From: Methanosarcina sp. UBA293
Lineage (GTDB): Archaea > Halobacteriota > Methanosarcinia > Methanosarcinales > Methanosarcinaceae
DNA length: 64,000 nt
Direction: 5' to 3'
Assembly (NCBI GenBank): GCA_002499445.1
Contig: DALS01000032.1
Coordinates: forward strand, 32,228-96,227
Below the pieces are notes generated by a model, which saw only the letters and a program-made list of their open reading frames with translations, did not search any database and was not told the DNA's origin. Each line of letters opens with the position of its first letter. Positions within the stretch are counted from its first letter, which is position 1. Of this stretch, positions 45,829 to 54,574 are shown in pieces. Both the position numbers and the translations under genes were made by a program.

Positions 45829-48225
45829 TTAGTCTTCGTGTTTCACTCTCAATAATCTCATTGCATTCAGAGTAACCAGAAGTGAGCTGCCCATATCCCC
45901 TATTACAGCCAGCCACATAGTTAGCCATCCTGGAATGACAAGCAGAAGAATTAATCCTTTGACTATCAAGGCAAAAGCGATATTTTGTTTGATAATGTCC
46001 AGAGTTTTCCTGCTCAATCTGATTGTATCGGTCAGTTTTGTAAGGTCATCTGCCATCAAAGCGATATCTGCAGTTTCCAGTGCAGTATCAGTTCCTGCAG
46101 CTCCCATTGCGATACCGACTGTAGATATTGCCATAGCAGGGGCATCATTGACACCGTCTCCCACCATAGCCACCTTTCCATGTTCGGCAAGTAGATCCTT
46201 AATCGCATCCACCTTGTCTTCAGGCAATAGGTCTGCCCGGAAATCATCGACTCCTGATTTTGTGGCGATAGCACGGGCAGTGCTTTCATTGTCTCCTGTA
46301 AGCATAATGACTTTCTTGATACCTGCTTTTTTCAGCTTACTGACAGCCTGCCCGGAATTTTCCCGCAGTATATCTGCAACAGCTATGAGCCCCAAAATGC
46401 GTTTATCGTCTCCCAGCATCATTACAGTCTTTCCTTCATTCTGCAGACGAGAAACCTCATGTTCTACAGGTTCTACATCTATTGCTTGTTCAGTAAATAA
46501 TCTGGAATTACCGATTTGATACATCTTGCCATTAACTGTTGCTTTGGCACCTTTGCCGGGAATTGCCTCAAATACTGATATACTGGCTAATACACTGGAG
46601 ATTTCAGCCCCTCGTTCTTTTGCGTATTTTACAATTGCTTCGGCAAGAGGATGTTCTGATCTGCTTTCAATTGCCGAGGCTATTGCTAAGAATTCTTTAT
46701 CGGGTAAGCCATCTATCGGGATAATATCCGTCACCTTAGGCTTTCCTTCGGTAAGGGTACCTGTTTTATCAAAGGCAATTACTGACAAATTTCCGGCTTC
46801 TTCCAGATACATACCACCTTTAATAAGTACGCCATTTTTCGCCGCGTTACCGATTGCGGATACAATGGATACAGGTGTAGATATCACCAGTGCACAGGGA
46901 CATGCTACCAGCAGTAAAGCCATGGACTCGTAAAACCATTTTTCAAATGGTTGTCCAAAAGCCAGTGGAGGTACTGTAGCAACTAGAGCAGCCAGAACTA
47001 TAACAGCAGGAGTATAATATTTCGCAAACTTATCGATAAATTGCTGAGATGGTGCACGCTGCCCCTGAGCTTCCTCAACCATGTTAATAATTCTGGATAT
47101 TGTATTATCTCTGGCTAGTTTGGTGACTTCAACTTCAAGCGAGCCGCGCTCATTTATGGTTCCGGCATATATTTCGTCTCCAGGCTGCTTCTCCACAGGA
47201 ATAGACTCTCCTGTAATCGGAGCTTCATTTACAGTAGAGTAACCAGTAGATACTTTGCCATCCATAGCAATTCTTTCTCCGGGGCGGACAATTATATGGT
47301 CTCCTGTTATAATTTCTTCTACTGGTAACGTTATTTCGGCCTGCCCTCGCCTGACTAATGCTTCATTTGGGGTAATTTCCATTAAAGCCTGAATAGAATT
47401 CCTTGTTTTATCGAGAGTATAGCCCTGCAAAGCGTTTCCAAAAGAGAATAGAAATACAACACCTGCGGCCTCTTCAAACGAACCGATAAGGGATGCGCCG
47501 ATGACTGCTATGGTCATCAGGAGATTCATGTCAAATTCCCATGCGTTAATAAGGACAGAAATGCCATTCTTAGCTGGTAGAAAACCCCCGAGAATAATTC
47601 CGGTCAGAAATATCCCATTAACTGCTAGTTCAAGTGCTCCAAGTTTTCCAGCAGTAAATCCCAAAATGAACATAATGAAGGAAATGACAGTGGGCTTGGC
47701 GTACTGGTTTGTTTTCCAAAAACTGACAGGTTCTTTTTTTCTCCTCAGTCCAGCATCTACTTTTCCCGAGTAACCCATTTTTTCAATTGTTGACAGAATT
47801 TCTATCACTGATCCGTTATGAGTTACCGTCATTTTAGAAGCGCCGAAATTTACTTGTGTATTTTCGACCCCAGGGACTTTCGAGATGCGCTTTTCTAACT
47901 TAGCTGCACAGTCGGCACAATCCATTCCTATGATGCAAAAATCAGTGGCTTTAGAAACTTCTAAAATCTCTTCTAATTTTTTCTCCTCTTCCCGTGCTTC
48001 ATAACCTAATTTTTTAACTTTATCTATTACCTGAGTAATGCCGGTTTGTTGAGGATCATAGTCTACGTTAAGTCTTCCAGTAGGGAAAGTAATTGTAGCG
48101 TTAGTAACACCTGGTATACGTTTAACGGCTTTTTCCACTTTGGCTGCACAATCCGCACAGTCCAAACCTGTAACAAGAAACTTGGATGATATAATCGATT
48201 CCGTTATTTGTGCCTCCTGGATCAC
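45829..48225 (-). CDS. Heavy-metal P1B-type ATPase (Zn/Cd/Pb exporter type)
   Basis: This 798-residue pump carries two N-terminal HMA domains (GLDCADCAAKVEKAV near res 18-32 and GMDCADCAAKLEKRI near 97-111). Further motifs are TGES (TITGES-like APITGESIPVEK), the transmembrane VACPCALVIS (CPC), phosphorylation site DKTGT, SEHPLAEAI (the HP motif) and the hinge GDGVNDAPA. The last helix reads GDMGSSLLVTLNAMRLL, as in ZntA/CadA rather than CopA, so zinc, cadmium or lead is likely. It is the second gene after a CadC-like ArsR repressor. Confidence 0.9.
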   Translation of the reverse strand: MIQEAQITESIISSKFLVTGLDCADCAAKVEKAVKRIPGVTNATITFPTGRLNVDYDPQQTGITQVIDKVKKLGYEAREEEKKLEEILEVSKATDFCIIGMDCADCAAKLEKRISKVPGVENTQVNFGASKMTVTHNGSVIEILSTIEKMGYSGKVDAGLRRKKEPVSFWKTNQYAKPTVISFIMFILGFTAGKLGALELAVNGIFLTGIILGGFLPAKNGISVLINAWEFDMNLLMTIAVIGASLIGSFEEAAGVVFLFSFGNALQGYTLDKTRNSIQALMEITPNEALVRRGQAEITLPVEEIITGDHIIVRPGERIAMDGKVSTGYSTVNEAPITGESIPVEKQPGDEIYAGTINERGSLEVEVTKLARDNTISRIINMVEEAQGQRAPSQQFIDKFAKYYTPAVIVLAALVATVPPLAFGQPFEKWFYESMALLLVACPCALVISTPVSIVSAIGNAAKNGVLIKGGMYLEEAGNLSVIAFDKTGTLTEGKPKVTDIIPIDGLPDKEFLAIASAIESRSEHPLAEAIVKYAKERGAEISSVLASISVFEAIPGKGAKATVNGKMYQIGNSRLFTEQAIDVEPVEHEVSRLQNEGKTVMMLGDDKRILGLIAVADILRENSGQAVSKLKKAGIKKVIMLTGDNESTARAIATKSGVDDFRADLLPEDKVDAIKDLLAEHGKVAMVGDGVNDAPAMAISTVGIAMGAAGTDTALETADIALMADDLTKLTDTIRLSRKTLDIIKQNIAFALIVKGLILLLVIPGWLTMWLAVIGDMGSSLLVTLNAMRLLRVKHED

Positions 48226-48249
48226 AACTTATTCTTCGTTTTTTAACTT

Positions 48250-48603
48250 TTATTCAGTAACATGCTCCAGCCCTTGAGCGAATAATTTCTCAATATGATC
48301 ATCATCCAGGGAATAAAACATGATTTTACCTTCTCGCCGGAACTTAACAAGGCGCAGAGTCCGGAGGATTTTAAGCTGATGAGATACTGCCGATTCAGAA
48401 GCACCAATAACAGCTGCAAGGTCGCAAACACAAAGTTCTCTGGTCATTAAGGAAAACAATATCTTCACTCTTGTCGGATCTCCCAGAGCCTTGAACAGTT
48501 CTGCCAGCGAAATAGCTATATCTTCGCTAAATAGAGCCTCTTTTACTGCTTTTACTGCTTCATCGTGTATACAATTGATTTCACACCTGTCTAATTCTAC
48601 CAT
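48250..48603 (-). CDS. ArsR/SmtB (CadC-like) metal-sensing repressor
   Basis: The start is ATG 48603, preceded by GGAGAG. The N-terminus carries ELDRCEINCIHDEAV, giving the extra cysteines of CadC-type sensors. The winged-helix block LFKALGDPTRVKILFSLMTRELCVCDLAAVIGASESAVSHQLKILRTLRLVKFRREGKIMFYSL contains the ELCVCD metal-binding box. It is the first gene of the operon, 24 bases before the ATPase. The perfect palindrome at 48650-48663 just upstream is the likely operator, so autoregulated repression is expected. Confidence 0.9.
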   Translation of the reverse strand: MVELDRCEINCIHDEAVKAVKEALFSEDIAISLAELFKALGDPTRVKILFSLMTRELCVCDLAAVIGASESAVSHQLKILRTLRLVKFRREGKIMFYSLDDDHIEKLFAQGLEHVTE

Positions 48604-48649
48604 GAATAACTCTCCAATATGGCTACTTTTAAATGCTATTATATATGAA

Positions 48650-48663
48650 CATATGATCATATG
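48650..48663. promoter_or_regulatory. Palindromic operator of the arsR-ATPase operon
   Basis: CATATGATCATATG is a perfect 14-bp palindrome, with TTCATATATAATAG as a TATA element on the minus strand next to it, about 50 bases before the arsR start. Confidence 0.7.
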
Positions 48664-49096
48664 AATAGATACTTAGATATATTAAAATTTTTCCCTGAAT
48701 TGAAGAAATTTTTTAAAAGCATTTAATGCAGCTCTGATAAGAATATGAAACTATCATGTTATGCATCCAGAAAATTAGACATTAATGTCTCTGAATAACC
48801 CAATAAATTAAGAAAAAATATAACCTGAAATAAAACAAAAAGTCAATTCTCCAAGAAAGTTCTGAAATCCAGTATTGGAGGAATCGATATATACTCTGCT
48901 TTTGTATGATTTGTGGAGAAAAAGAGAGGATAAAACTAACTTCACATATTGCAGAACAAAGTTTCTCTGCAGGCATAAATAAAAAATTCATAAGTTATCC
49001 AAGTTCAACTTTCTAATGTAAAATCAATTAGTGTGGGAAACAAAAGAAATAGGCTTCTCTAAATGAGTCCCCTTTTTGAGATTACCCAAAAAATGG

Positions 49097-49124
49097 TAAA
49101 AGGCCTCATTTTTGAGGCTTTTTA
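49097..49124. terminator. Hairpin with T-run
   Basis: GCCTCA-TTTT-TGAGGC (49103-49118) is flanked by A-run and T-run (AAAAG...CTTTTT), a terminator-type hairpin usable on either strand. Confidence 0.65.
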
Positions 49125-49190
49125 TTACCTTCTAAAATATCAAATTGAAAATTATTTTCTACACTCAATATGCAAATAATCAAAGTTCCG

Positions 49191-49250
49191 GAGAACAATT
49201 AGAATGAGAACAATTAGAATGAGAACAATTAGAATGAGAACAATTAGAAT
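49191..49250. repeat. 15-bp tandem repeat, four perfect units
   Basis: GAGAACAATTAGAAT is repeated four times without mismatch between the metal operon and cysE. Confidence 0.95.
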
Positions 49251-49508
49251 ATTGTTTCAAGTTCTCCATGTGTTTTCTTATTCGTTCCAAAATATATGTT
49301 TCTGTAAACCAGAGTTACAAAATCAGGGTGCAGTTTAAAAAAGGGTTTCGTAGAAAAGCCCTGTCTAAACTAACTTTAAAACGCTGTACTATAAGTAAGA
49401 ACATCTGTATCTGGCTGTTCAGCTGTTTACATCAACCGATGCTTTCTAAAGTATGCTCAATAAACACTCTGACCTTTTAACTAACTTATCAGAGTAATAA
49501 GCGTTTAT

Positions 49509-50453
49509 TTAACGGACTACCTGTTTTTTAAATCGATCCCAGCTCCAGGGCTCGTCAAGGATGTTAACATTAACTTTTTCTATCCCACCAGCACTCAGGA
49601 CTTTTCGCCGGACCTGTTCCTTAAAGTACTCGATCATGGGACAGGAGCTTGTCGTCAATACAAGGTTTACATCCACATTTGGACCGTTAACTATTACTTC
49701 CTTGACCAGTCCCAGTTTTACGATATCCATGCCTACCCCAGGGTCGATCACTTCTTTTAGCAGGGAATAAATCTGTTCATCCTTAAGTACTGCTCCCTGC
49801 GTAGTTTTCCCCTGTCCGGAAATTGACTCTTCATGTGCCCTTAACTGGTCTTCTAACCTGCTCAGCCGGTCAAGTATCTGACCTATCACAATAAGTCCAG
49901 GGTCAGGCAGTTTATCATGGTCCAGTTGTCCTGCAGAAGGGGATGGCCGCGGTTCCGCAATTCTTGCAGGAACTCCAACAACCGTAGCTCCGGCAGGGAC
50001 CGGTCGGATAACAACCGAGCCAGCACCTATTTTTGCGCCTCTGCCAACAGTGATTGGTCCGAGTACGGCTGCCCCTGAACCGATAACCACATCACTTTCA
50101 ATTGTAGGATGGCGTTTTGTCTTCTCCAGAGCTGTCCCTCCAAGCACAACTCCCATATAAATCAAAACATCGTCACCTATTTCAGCAGTTTCTCCTATTA
50201 CCACCCCAGACCCATGATCTATGAAAACTCGCCTTCCAAGCTTTGCCCCGGGATGGATTTCAATACCTGTTAACATCCTGGAGATATGTGAGAGCAAACG
50301 GGCCAGAAAATAAAAATGTTTATTCCAGAGCGAGTGGGATACCCTATGTATCCAGATAGCGTGCAGGCCAGGATAGCAGCAGATTACCTCAAGCGTAGAC
50401 CTTGCTGCGGGATCTTTTTCAAAAACGGTTTTGATATCTTCCCTGATTCCCAT
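49509..50453 (-). CDS. cysE: Serine O-acetyltransferase fused to a DUF59/MIP18 domain
   Basis: The N-terminal ~190 residues are a short EpsC-type serine acetyltransferase: an alpha segment, then left-handed beta-helix hexapeptides ([44 protein letters not shown]). The catalytic histidines lie in GIEIHPG and DHGSG. After a linker, the C-terminal ~80 residues form a MIP18/SufT-like DUF59 domain ([44 protein letters not shown]). DUF59 proteins assist Fe-S assembly, so the fusion links cysteine supply to cluster biogenesis. The start ATG 50453 follows GGAAGA. cysK lies 114 bases upstream in the same direction. Confidence 0.9.
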   Translation of the reverse strand: MGIREDIKTVFEKDPAARSTLEVICCYPGLHAIWIHRVSHSLWNKHFYFLARLLSHISRMLTGIEIHPGAKLGRRVFIDHGSGVVIGETAEIGDDVLIYMGVVLGGTALEKTKRHPTIESDVVIGSGAAVLGPITVGRGAKIGAGSVVIRPVPAGATVVGVPARIAEPRPSPSAGQLDHDKLPDPGLIVIGQILDRLSRLEDQLRAHEESISGQGKTTQGAVLKDEQIYSLLKEVIDPGVGMDIVKLGLVKEVIVNGPNVDVNLVLTTSSCPMIEYFKEQVRRKVLSAGGIEKVNVNILDEPWSWDRFKKQVVR

Positions 50454-50567
50454 TCGAAATCTTCCGGTATTAATTGTCAAAACGATAATTTTCAAATTGA
50501 TAGGTCAGCCAGCTATTAGACGGAGCAGTCAGAAGTCGTTAATAATTCAGTCAAATAATCCGATAAA

Positions 50568-51494
50568 TTAGTCAAACAGGTCAGTGCTCAGATAACGTTC
50601 TCCCGTATCCGGCAAGATTACAATAATTGTCTTCCCGCTCATTTCTTCCCTGGATGCGACCTGCAGAGCAGCGTAAGTAGCAGCGCCTGAAGATATCCCT
50701 GCAAAGATGCCTTCCTCCTTTGCCAAGCGTCGGGCTGTAGCAGCCGCATTGTCTCCGGTAACTTGGATGACTTCATCGACCAGTTCAAGTCGGAGTACCT
50801 CAGGAATGAAACCTGCACCGATTCCCTGGATCCTGTGTGGGCCAGGATGCCCTCCACTGAGTACGGGAGATTCGGCAGGTTCGACTGCAATAGCCTTAAA
50901 AGAGGGTTTCCGTTTTTTGATGAGACTTGCAATGCCTGTAATAGTCCCGCCTGTTCCCACACCTGCTACAATGGCATCGGCTTTTCCGTCAGTGTCTCTC
51001 CAGATTTCCTCGGCAGTTGTCAGTCTGTGAATTTCAGGGTTTGCAGGGTTCTTGAATTGCTGGGGTATAAAGTAAAGCGTAGGATCATCTTCAGCCATCT
51101 GTTCAGCTTTATTGACTGCTCCTTTCATTCCTTCCACACCCGGAGTCAGGACAAGCTGTGCTCCCAGGGCTTTCAACAGTTTTCTCCGTTCTACTGTCAT
51201 TGTTTCAGGCATAACCAGAATGAGTTTGTAGCTACGGGCAGCACAGACGCATGCAAGTGCAATGCCGGTGTTGCCGCTTGTGGCTTCAATAATAGTGGTG
51301 CCTTTTTTGATTTTCCCTTCACGCTCGGCTTTTTCAACCATTGCCAGCCCTATTCTGTCCTTCACACTTCCCATAGGATTAAAGGATTCCACTTTAGCTA
51401 ACACATCCGCGTAAAGACCCTGTGTTATATGGTTTAACCTGACAAGAGGGGTATTACCAATTGTCCAGGTAATATCGGAATATATTCGCCCCAT
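50568..51494 (-). CDS. cysK: Cysteine synthase (O-acetylserine sulfhydrylase)
   Basis: This 308-residue PLP enzyme makes cysteine from O-acetylserine and sulfide. The PLP-lysine motif is [11 protein letters not shown] (near res 41), [12 protein letters not shown] binds substrate and cofactor, and the phosphate loop is [11 protein letters not shown]. It closes with [15 protein letters not shown] and [11 protein letters not shown]. It is the first gene of a cysK-cysE pair; the cysE start lies 114 bases after its stop. A TTCACAATTGTGAA box at 51726 directly follows the likely TATA element, so repression is expected. Confidence 0.95.
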   Translation of the reverse strand: MGRIYSDITWTIGNTPLVRLNHITQGLYADVLAKVESFNPMGSVKDRIGLAMVEKAEREGKIKKGTTIIEATSGNTGIALACVCAARSYKLILVMPETMTVERRKLLKALGAQLVLTPGVEGMKGAVNKAEQMAEDDPTLYFIPQQFKNPANPEIHRLTTAEEIWRDTDGKADAIVAGVGTGGTITGIASLIKKRKPSFKAIAVEPAESPVLSGGHPGPHRIQGIGAGFIPEVLRLELVDEVIQVTGDNAAATARRLAKEEGIFAGISSGAATYAALQVASREEMSGKTIIVILPDTGERYLSTDLFD

Positions 51495-51937
51495 GTTTCT
51501 ACCGTCTCCTGATGCTTGTTTTTTTCAGATTCAATTTAATTTTTATTCATTTAGATTATATTATAAACAGCCAATAATGTATGTTTTTCATTCAAACCTT
51601 TTTTAAGTCTCATTACAACTTCTCAAATACCGCTTCAATCTGCCTGAAATTCCAGTATTTTGACTTTTGAACCTTTAGTTTCCAATACTACTACACACTG
51701 ACAATTCGCTGACAATTAGGAGAAGTTCACAATTGTGAATTTATCTTATACTAAATATAGTTGTCGAGGAAAAAACATTAAAAAACATTTAACAGTTGAG
51801 AAGAACCAAGAGATAGAACGTAAAAAACCATAAGGAATCTAGAACATAATTAATACAATAAGGAAATTTAGAACATAAAGTATAATAAAGGAATTGATAA
51901 AGTCCGATTTTTGCCTCAGATTCTTCTTATTTTCTGT
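51495..51937. other. Intergenic region upstream of cysK
   Basis: It holds the operator at 51726 and a TATA element (minus strand ACTATATTTAGTATAAG, about 51745-51762). Near 51790-51890 there are imperfect repeats of AGAACATAAAG-like words. No gene is seen. Confidence 0.5.
51726..51739. promoter_or_regulatory. Operator box TTCACAATTGTGAA (cysK)
   Basis: This is a perfect 14-bp palindrome immediately downstream of the minus-strand TATA element of cysK. The same box recurs at 52558, 52717 and 56191. Confidence 0.8.
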
Positions 51938-52279
51938 TTAACTATTATCGGTTTGTGCTTCCGGGCCGCAGCCGCTATTACATTTATTTTCAATTCCTCT
52001 AGCACTTACACAGATTTCACAGATCCTTACAACAAAGTCAGAGGCATTATTGTCAATTAGATCCTGAGCAAGTTTTTCAATCAGTTCTTTTGTCTCGCCC
52101 TGAAACTCAATCCTGTATCCTCTTTTCCCCGAAATATACTGGGAAACTGCCGATGGGGCAATCCCCAGCAACTTTGCCGACGTTGCCTGTGACTGTCCTT
52201 TTTTTACGAGTTCGATTGCAAGATTGGCCCTTATTGCGGGAACCAGATCCCACACAATCTTCTGACACGGAGTTTCCAT
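51938..52279 (-). CDS. COG2522-type HTH regulator with C-terminal cysteine cluster
   Basis: The 113 residues hold an XRE-like helix-turn-helix (res 13-55, ELVKKGQSQATSAKLLGIAPSAVSQYISGKRG) and a C-terminal cluster, RICEICVSARGIENKCNSGC. This gives C-x2-C and C-x3-C pairs, with another cysteine at res 5. Such clusters usually hold Fe-S or zinc, suggesting a sensor of cluster or thiol status. It lies between cysK and iscS, divergent from iscS. It is the best local candidate to bind TTCACRATTGTGAA; this is inference, not shown. Confidence 0.78.
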   Translation of the reverse strand: METPCQKIVWDLVPAIRANLAIELVKKGQSQATSAKLLGIAPSAVSQYISGKRGYRIEFQGETKELIEKLAQDLIDNNASDFVVRICEICVSARGIENKCNSGCGPEAQTDNS

Positions 52280-52557
52280 ACTTTATCATCACTTTTTGAG
52301 ATTTTACAGTTGAGAACGAATATATCTTATGTAGGTATATATTATTATCATTTTAAAAAATAATAATAAGTTTACCAAGACTGGCAGCTGGAGAAGTTAA
52401 CACTTTGAGAGAGCGATTCTTTTTTAACAATTTTTAGAACTCTTCGAAAACATTCCGGGATTTCTCTTACATATTCGTTGAGATTTTCTCAGCAGATTCA
52501 TAGTTTCTTCCATAGTATCTTATGATAAAACTTAAATAGTCATAATTGTTACTGATA

Positions 52558-52571
52558 TTCACGATTGTGAA
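52558..52571. promoter_or_regulatory. Operator box TTCACGATTGTGAA (iscS, distal copy)
   Basis: A 14-bp near-palindrome, the first of two identical boxes upstream of iscS; it could also serve the divergent regulator gene. Confidence 0.72.
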
Positions 52572-52716
52572 GATAGCACCTGCCGTAGTTAAGTGACGTG
52601 AACTATATCAAAAAAAAAGTTTGATCACAAACCTTTTGGGAAAAGGTTTGATCGAAAACCCCCTGGTGGCGGCGTGATCAACCGGCGCAACGGTTGTGGC
52701 ACAATTGTTACTGATA

Positions 52717-52730
52717 TTCACGATTGTGAA
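52717..52730. promoter_or_regulatory. Operator box TTCACGATTGTGAA (iscS, proximal copy)
   Basis: An exact second copy, ending 9 bases before the GTG start of iscS and overlapping its ribosome site AAGGTG. Bound repressor could also block initiation. Confidence 0.72.
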
Positions 52731-52739
52731 GGTGTACGT

Positions 52740-53924
52740 GTGACCATTAGAAACCAGATCATTTACATGGACAACTCTGCTACAACACCTGTAAGAAAGG
52801 AGGTTGTTGAAGAGATGATTCCTTACATGACAGAAAATTTCGGAAACCCTTCTTCTATCTATGAGATAGGAAAAATCTCAAAACATGCAGTAGACAGGGC
52901 AAGGGAAAAAGTTGCCTATGCTCTCGGGGCTGAAGAGAATGAGATCTTTTTTACATCCGGAGGCACGGAATCCGATAACTGTGCAATTAAGGGGATAGCC
53001 TTTGCAAACCAGAATAAAGGAAAACACATAATCACCTCTTCTATTGAACATCATGCAGTCCTGCATACCTGTGCCTGGCTGGAAGGGCAGGGCTTTGAGG
53101 TAACATACCTGCCTGTGGACAAATACGGAACGGTGTCCCTTGAGGAACTCAAGAACGCGGTCAGGGATGACACCATCCTAATTTCCATAATGCTTGCGAA
53201 CAATGAAATTGGGACAATCCAGCCTGTTGAGGAAATCGGAAAAATAGCAAAAGAGAACCGGATATATTTCCATACGGATGCCGTGCAGGCAATAGGTCAT
53301 GTTCCCATAGATGTCAAAAAAATGAATATTGATCTTCTCTCTCTTTCGGGGCATAAGTTCGAAGGACCAAAGGGCTGCGGAGCTTTCTATATTCGAAAAG
53401 GAACAAAAATAGAACCTCTTCTGCACGGTGGAGCCCAGGAAAGAAAACGCAGAGCTGGAACTGAGAATACCCCTGCCATTGTGGGCCTTGGAAAAGCTAT
53501 AGAGCTTGCAACAGCCGAAATTGAAGAATCAAACAAAACTCTTCTTAAGCTGAGAGAGCGCCTCATTAAAGGTCTTCTGAAAATCCCAAAAACCCATCTC
53601 AATGGGCACCCTACACAGAGGCTTGCAAACAACGTAAATGTCACGTTTGAATACATAGAGGGCGAATCGCTCCTGCTGCTATTGAATGCGAAAGAAATTT
53701 TCGCATCTACAGGAAGCGCGTGTAACTCTTCTTCTCTCGAACCCTCTCACGTGCTTATGGCCTGCGGAGTTCCGCACGAAATCATTCACGGTTCACTCAG
53801 GCTTAGCCTCGGAAGGATGAATTCAGAAAAAGATGTGGACAGGGTACTTGAGGCTGTGCCTGAGATCGTGCAAAAACTGAGAAATATGTCCCCACTAACT
53901 CCGAAAGAGTACAGGATGCTTTAA
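52740..53924 (+). CDS. iscS: Cysteine desulfurase IscS/NifS
   Basis: This PLP enzyme of about 394 residues releases sulfur from cysteine as an enzyme persulfide for Fe-S cluster and thiolation pathways. It shows YMDNSATTPVRKEV, SSIEHHAVLHTC (PLP-stacking His), the PLP lysine in LSGHKFEGPKG (about res 205) and the active-site loop ASTGSACNSSS (Cys about 328). The start GTG 52740 follows AAGGTG. A longer frame from 52674 would run through the operator and is unlikely. iscU begins 148 bases after its stop. Confidence 0.95.
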   Translation: MTIRNQIIYMDNSATTPVRKEVVEEMIPYMTENFGNPSSIYEIGKISKHAVDRAREKVAYALGAEENEIFFTSGGTESDNCAIKGIAFANQNKGKHIITSSIEHHAVLHTCAWLEGQGFEVTYLPVDKYGTVSLEELKNAVRDDTILISIMLANNEIGTIQPVEEIGKIAKENRIYFHTDAVQAIGHVPIDVKKMNIDLLSLSGHKFEGPKGCGAFYIRKGTKIEPLLHGGAQERKRRAGTENTPAIVGLGKAIELATAEIEESNKTLLKLRERLIKGLLKIPKTHLNGHPTQRLANNVNVTFEYIEGESLLLLLNAKEIFASTGSACNSSSLEPSHVLMACGVPHEIIHGSLRLSLGRMNSEKDVDRVLEAVPEIVQKLRNMSPLTPKEYRML

Positions 53925-54071
53925 TAAGCACCACTTTACGACGCAGGATAGAACTGAAGATTATTTTATAGGAAAATTTAAAAGAAATTGAATAATTTTT
54001 TGAATAACTTAACAATTGAAAAATAGATTGTTTCTGAGAATATGTTGGAAGAATGTATTGGAGGACAACTC

Positions 54072-54461
54072 ATGGATTACAGCCTTAAAGTAATGGATCA
54101 TTTTTCAAACCCAAGAAATATGGGAACCATTGAAAACAGCGATGGAGTGGGAGAGGTTGGAAACGCAAAATGCGGCGATATAATGAAAATTTACCTAAAG
54201 GTTGAGGACGATCGGATCGCAGATGTAAAGTTCCAAACCTTTGGGTGCGGGGCTGCAATTGCATCAAGCAGTATGGCAACCGAACTCATTAAAGGAAAAA
54301 CTCTGAGAGAAGCCTGGGGGCTTTCAAATAAAGCAGTTGCAGAAGCCCTTGACGGGCTCCCGCCGATAAAAATGCACTGTTCAATGCTTGCAGAAGAGGC
54401 AATCCATGAGGCGATCAATGATTATCTCAGGAAAAAAGGGCTTGAGCCGTGGACAGAATAA
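54072..54461 (+). CDS. iscU: Fe-S cluster scaffold IscU/NifU-N
   Basis: About 129 residues form the IscU scaffold on which clusters are built from IscS sulfur. The three ligand cysteines are present: NAKCGD (C34, with the usual Asp), FGCGAAIA (C59) and MHCSMLAEEA (C103). The N-terminus VMDHFSNPRNMG is typical. The start is ATG 54072 after GGAGG; an in-frame ATG 30 bases earlier has no such site. It follows iscS in the same direction, and nadA follows 114 bases later. Confidence 0.95.
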   Translation: MDYSLKVMDHFSNPRNMGTIENSDGVGEVGNAKCGDIMKIYLKVEDDRIADVKFQTFGCGAAIASSSMATELIKGKTLREAWGLSNKAVAEALDGLPPIKMHCSMLAEEAIHEAINDYLRKKGLEPWTE

Positions 54462-54574
54462 GAATACAAAAATAATTCGGTATTATTTTGACTAAAGGTA
54501 ATTAAAAAGAGATATTTGTCAAAATAAGGTCAAAGAGAGATCAAAAAGAGATAATCTGCCAAAACAAGATCGTT

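Larger units (their letters stand above)
48604..49508. other. Long intergenic region with operator, terminator and tandem repeats
   Basis: It holds the palindrome at 48650, the hairpin at 49097 and a 15-bp repeat at 49191. A possible transposase relic on the minus strand near 49350-49480 (reading VRVFIEHTLESIG then a stop) is very uncertain. No intact gene is seen. Confidence 0.5.
52280..52739. promoter_or_regulatory. Divergent regulator / iscS control region with duplicated operator
   Basis: A 32-bp segment ending TTCACGATTGTGAAG is present twice, 52541-52572 and 52700-52731, with one mismatch. Between the copies are a 10-bp perfect stem (CAAACCTTTT, 52628-52637, with AAAAGGTTTG, 52641-52650) and a GC-richer segment. 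CTTAAATAG at about 52531-52539 is a possible TATA box. No gene is visible. Confidence 0.65.

Noticed and set aside
49268..49480. 70-codon plus-strand frame in the arsR-cysE gap
   Set aside because: No ribosome site or family; the opposite strand faintly resembles a transposase tail but has stops, too weak to call.
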